Positions 42,706-44,868 of a DNA stretch of 44,868 nt are shown here, piece after piece. Within the stretch, counting starts at the first letter, position 1. Each line of letters opens with the position of its first letter. Source of the DNA: Bryobacter sp. (lineage in GTDB: Bacteria > Acidobacteriota > Terriglobia > Bryobacterales > Bryobacteraceae); contig JALHNI010000037.1 of the NCBI GenBank assembly GCA_022843605.1, forward strand, positions 1 through 44,868. Direction: 5' to 3'. The notes beneath the pieces were generated by a model, which ran no database searches, was not told where the DNA came from, and saw nothing but the letters and a program-made list of their open reading frames with translations. The translations under genes and the position numbers were made by a program.

Positions 42706-43650
42706 TTGCGCTATCTATTATCCGGGGCGGCCGGCTTTATCGGCTCTCATCTGTGCGAGCGTTTGCTGGGCGAAGGGCACGAACTGGTGGGGTTCGACAA
42801 TTTCATCACGGGGGCCAAGGCGAATATCGCGCATTTGGTGGATCACCCGAGCTTCCGTTTTGAGGAGGCCGATGCCGCTGGCGCAACGTTCCTCGCTGAG
42901 GCCCGCACCTGGGGTCAGTTTGATGTGGTGCTGCACTTTGCTTCACTCGCCAGTCCGAAACACTATCTGGCAAAGCCGATCGAGACGCTGGAATCCGGTT
43001 CTACTGCCACGCGCAACATGCTGGAGTTAACCCGGCAGTCCGACGCAAAGTATCTGGTGGCGTCGACGTCAGAGTGCTACGGCGATCCGCTGGAGCATCC
43101 GCAGAAGGAGACCTACTGGGGCAACGTGAATCCGGTGGGTCCGCGCTCCTGCTACGACGAGAGCAAACGCTACGCCGAAGCCATGACGATGGCCTACCAC
43201 CGCTTCTACGGCTCGAAGACGGCGATCGCCCGCATCTTCAATACCTACGGTCCTCGGATGGCCCTGGATGACGGGCGCGTCGTGCCGGCCTTCCTGGAGC
43301 AGGCCTTGACGGGCAAGCCGCTTTCCATCTTTGGCGATGGCACGCAGACCCGCAGCTTCTGCTATGTCAGCGACCTGGTAGACGGTCTATTGCGCCTGGC
43401 GCACTCCGATGAGCGTTATCCGACAAATCTGGGCAACCCGGCCGAAATCACCGTGGGTGAATTCGCCGAGCGCATCCGGACTTTGACCGGTACCGCCTCC
43501 ACCATCGAGTATCATCCTCTGCCGGAGAATGACCCGCAGCGCCGTCGTCCCGACATCACCAAAGCGAAAACGCTGCTGGGTTGGGAACCCAAGGTGGTGC
43601 TTGAAGACGGACTCCGGGAGACGATCGCTTACTTCAAAACCCGCGTCTAA
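42706..43650 (+). CDS. NAD-dependent epimerase/dehydratase, UDP-glucuronate decarboxylase (UDP-xylose synthase)-like
   Basis: The 314-residue product is a short-chain epimerase with the NAD motif GAAGFIGSHL (8-17) and the catalytic YDESK. The blocks HFASLASPKHYLAKPIETL and ASTSECYGDPLEHPQ with YWGNVNPVGPRSCYDESKR closely match UDP-xylose synthases, which convert UDP-glucuronate to UDP-xylose for polysaccharides. TTG 42706 is the start, with GGAGG 6-8 nt upstream; no ATG fits. No other sugar genes are adjacent. Confidence 0.9.
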   Translation: MRYLLSGAAGFIGSHLCERLLGEGHELVGFDNFITGAKANIAHLVDHPSFRFEEADAAGATFLAEARTWGQFDVVLHFASLASPKHYLAKPIETLESGSTATRNMLELTRQSDAKYLVASTSECYGDPLEHPQKETYWGNVNPVGPRSCYDESKRYAEAMTMAYHRFYGSKTAIARIFNTYGPRMALDDGRVVPAFLEQALTGKPLSIFGDGTQTRSFCYVSDLVDGLLRLAHSDERYPTNLGNPAEITVGEFAERIRTLTGTASTIEYHPLPENDPQRRRPDITKAKTLLGWEPKVVLEDGLRETIAYFKTRV

Positions 43651-44315
43651 ATCGCGGCTTGAGGCTTCATCCAGATGCGCGCGGCCGCCGAGTTTCCCAG
43701 TTGAAACGGGCGGTCCGTCAGCCGGATGGTGAGCGTGTCGTCGTAGTTTTTGGCTTCAATCTTGAGTTCGGCGCCTGGACGGACGCCGAGCTCATCCAGA
43801 TAGATCAGCAATTGCCGGTCCCGCTCATACACGCTGGTCACCGTGCCTTGCGCGTTCACCGGTAGTTCGCTCAACGTGACCCAGCCGCGTTGGCGTCGAA
43901 CGGTGGGCGTATCGTTCTCGACGCGACTGCCGTGCGGGCACGTGGCGCTGGTGCCCAGCTTTTCGATCAGCTTGCGCTCGAAGTCGCCGGAGACGGCATG
44001 CTCCAATTGCTCGGCCTCTTCGTGAACCTTGTACCACTCCATGCCAAAGACTTCGGTGAGCATCCGCTCGATCAAATAATGGCGATAAAGCAAGCGGTGC
44101 GCGATCTCCCGGCCTTCATTCGCCAGGCTGATCTGCCCGCTATCTGGCGCCACGCGAATCAACCCGTCTCGCTTCAAGCGCTTGATGGCCGCGGTGACGG
44201 CAGGGGCAGAGACGTTCAGCCAACGCGCCAACGTCGCCGCGATGACCGTTTCGCCTTCGGTTTCAAGATCGGCAATGGCCTTGAGGTAGTTTTCCTTGGA
44301 AACGGTGATTTTCAC
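43647..44315 (-). CDS. DtxR/MntR-family metal-dependent transcriptional regulator
   Basis: The start is GTG 44315 with AAAGGAG 4 nt upstream; the longer frame to 44678 overlaps the divergent peptidase gene. The 222-residue product has a winged helix (about 5-60), a dimerisation and metal domain (65-125) and a C-terminal FeoA/SH3-like domain (about 150-215). Numbering from the GTG matches DtxR: His79, Glu83, His98, Glu105 and His106 are present, while DtxR Cys102 is Glu102, as in MntR. This points to manganese rather than iron. The first-ligand position (DtxR Met10, MntR Asp8) is Asn9. An extra CPHG follows at about 126. No transporter gene is adjacent. Confidence 0.92.
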   Translation of the reverse strand: MKITVSKENYLKAIADLETEGETVIAATLARWLNVSAPAVTAAIKRLKRDGLIRVAPDSGQISLANEGREIAHRLLYRHYLIERMLTEVFGMEWYKVHEEAEQLEHAVSGDFERKLIEKLGTSATCPHGSRVENDTPTVRRQRGWVTLSELPVNAQGTVTSVYERDRQLLIYLDELGVRPGAELKIEAKNYDDTLTIRLTDRPFQLGNSAAARIWMKPQAAI

Positions 44316-44362
44316 GAGGCTCCTTTCAGTGTAACGTCCTCGCAATGGAGAAAAGAGATTGC

Positions 44363-44368
44363 TATCCT
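44363..44368 (+). promoter_or_regulatory. Candidate -10 box of the M28 peptidase gene (leaderless start)
   Basis: TATCCT is 7 nt before ATG 44376. An earlier ATG at 44372 leads to an early stop. Confidence 0.35.
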
Positions 44369-44375
44369 GCGATGA

Positions 44376-44868
44376 ATGCATACGATTCGGTCCGCTTTTG
44401 CGCTCGCACTTAGCTTGTCCCTGTTGCTGACGGCACAGGAACGAGTCGACCTTCCGGCCATTCATCGCTTGAAACTGGAAGCGCTCGAAAACTCCAAAGT
44501 CATGGATACCCTGTTCCAGTTGACGGAAGTGATCGGCGCACGCGTTACGGGTTCGCCCGCCCTCAAGGCCGCAGCCGAGTACGCGGTGAAGCGGCTGAAA
44601 GAGCATGGCGCTACGGACGCGAAGCTGGAGAAATGGGAGTTCGGCCGCGGCTGGAGCTTCTCCCATTTCGACATGCACATGACCGAACCCGCCGCCTCGA
44701 CGATCATCGGCTATCCGCTCGCCTGGACTCCGGGAACGAGCGGCCCGGTCTCGGGCGAAGTCGTCTTCGCGCCGATCACTTCGCCCGCCGACTTCGGCCG
44801 CTTGAAGGGCAAACTCAGCGGCAAGGTGATCCTGCTGGAGCGCCCCCGCGATCTAACCCTGCCGCTCA
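44376..44868 (+). CDS. Secreted M28-family metallopeptidase, N-terminal part (runs off window)
   Basis: The frame is open from ATG 44376 to the end of the window (164 codons). It starts with a signal peptide (ALALSLSLLLTAQ). The mature part resembles the N-terminus of M28 peptidases: a helix before LTEVIGARVTGSPALKAAAEYAVKRL, then the beginning of an inserted PA domain (SGPVSGEVVFAPITS and LKGKLSGKVILLERP). Catalytic zinc residues would lie outside the window, so activity cannot be judged. Such secreted peptidases are numerous in Acidobacteriota. It is divergent from the MntR-like regulator with 60 bp between starts. Confidence 0.85.
   Translation, partial: MHTIRSAFALALSLSLLLTAQERVDLPAIHRLKLEALENSKVMDTLFQLTEVIGARVTGSPALKAAAEYAVKRLKEHGATDAKLEKWEFGRGWSFSHFDMHMTEPAASTIIGYPLAWTPGTSGPVSGEVVFAPITSPADFGRLKGKLSGKVILLERPRDLTLPL

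Noticed and set aside
1..44868. tRNA or rRNA genes, CRISPR arrays, insertion sequences, prophage
   Set aside because: No cloverleaf-like sequence, direct-repeat array, transposase, integrase or phage structural gene was seen by eye in the gaps or frames.

Overview
This 44.9 kb window looks like an ordinary, gene-dense, GC-rich bacterial chromosome. I infer Acidobacteriota, probably the Bryobacterales/Solibacter group. The reasons are a very large Oar-like TonB-dependent receptor with an N-terminal carboxypeptidase-regulatory domain, many small secreted proteins of unknown function, a UPF0182 membrane protein, an ECF42 sigma factor with its DGPF partner, and a Ku/LigD pair. I see no phage, insertion sequence, CRISPR array, tRNA or rRNA gene. 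No stretch over 300 bases lacks a gene; the largest gaps are about 200-260 bp (12066-12311 and 32802-33063) and are described.

Layout. 1-7.1 kb: tail of a CorC-type CBS protein, Dps, a secreted DinB-fold protein, fabI, a secreted unknown, an enlarged pyrB, a membrane protein, hemB translationally coupled to a YkgJ-type Cys-cluster protein, and thiO. 7.1-13.8 kb: a class IV aminotransferase divergent from thiO, a three-gene unit (double zinc ribbon, LolA-like secreted protein, ICMT-like methyltransferase), a LysM lytic transglycosylase with a clear terminator, and two unknowns. 13.9-16 kb: sua5/tsaC and prfB, where prfB needs its programmed +1 frameshift and sua5 appears to start at a non-standard codon. 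16-23.9 kb: a GntR/FCD regulator, a perfect 16-bp palindrome, a TonB receptor, a phosphonoacetate-hydrolase-like enzyme and a YncE-propeller/phosphoesterase. 23.9-31.2 kb: a Rossmann/DUF2520-like protein coupled to uvrB, a Tat-exported aldo/keto reductase, and divergent ligD/ku. 31.2-36.4 kb: tgt, a thioredoxin-fold protein, the DGPF-ECF42 pair, a TIGR02206 membrane protein, DUF433 and a beta-propeller protein. 36.5-44.9 kb: UPF0182, a secreted thioredoxin, an MBL-fold hydrolase, a membrane Fe-S oxidoreductase, a UDP-xylose-synthase-like epimerase, an MntR-like regulator and the start of an M28 peptidase.

How the genes work together. The clearest functional group is 15997-23919: regulator, operator-like palindrome, outer-membrane receptor and two exported phospho-/phosphonohydrolases in a tight unit. 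It reads as a candidate system for capturing and cleaving an organophosphorus substrate, perhaps phosphonoacetate. Other units are housekeeping (fatty acid, pyrimidine, haem and thiamine synthesis, translation) or DNA protection and repair (Dps, UvrB, Ku, LigD).

A second signal cuts across the window. At nine gene starts a TANNNT -10-like hexamer sits only 6-8 nt before the start codon, mostly without a Shine-Dalgarno sequence. This suggests leaderless transcription. At thiO and the aminotransferase the two hexamers overlap on opposite strands.
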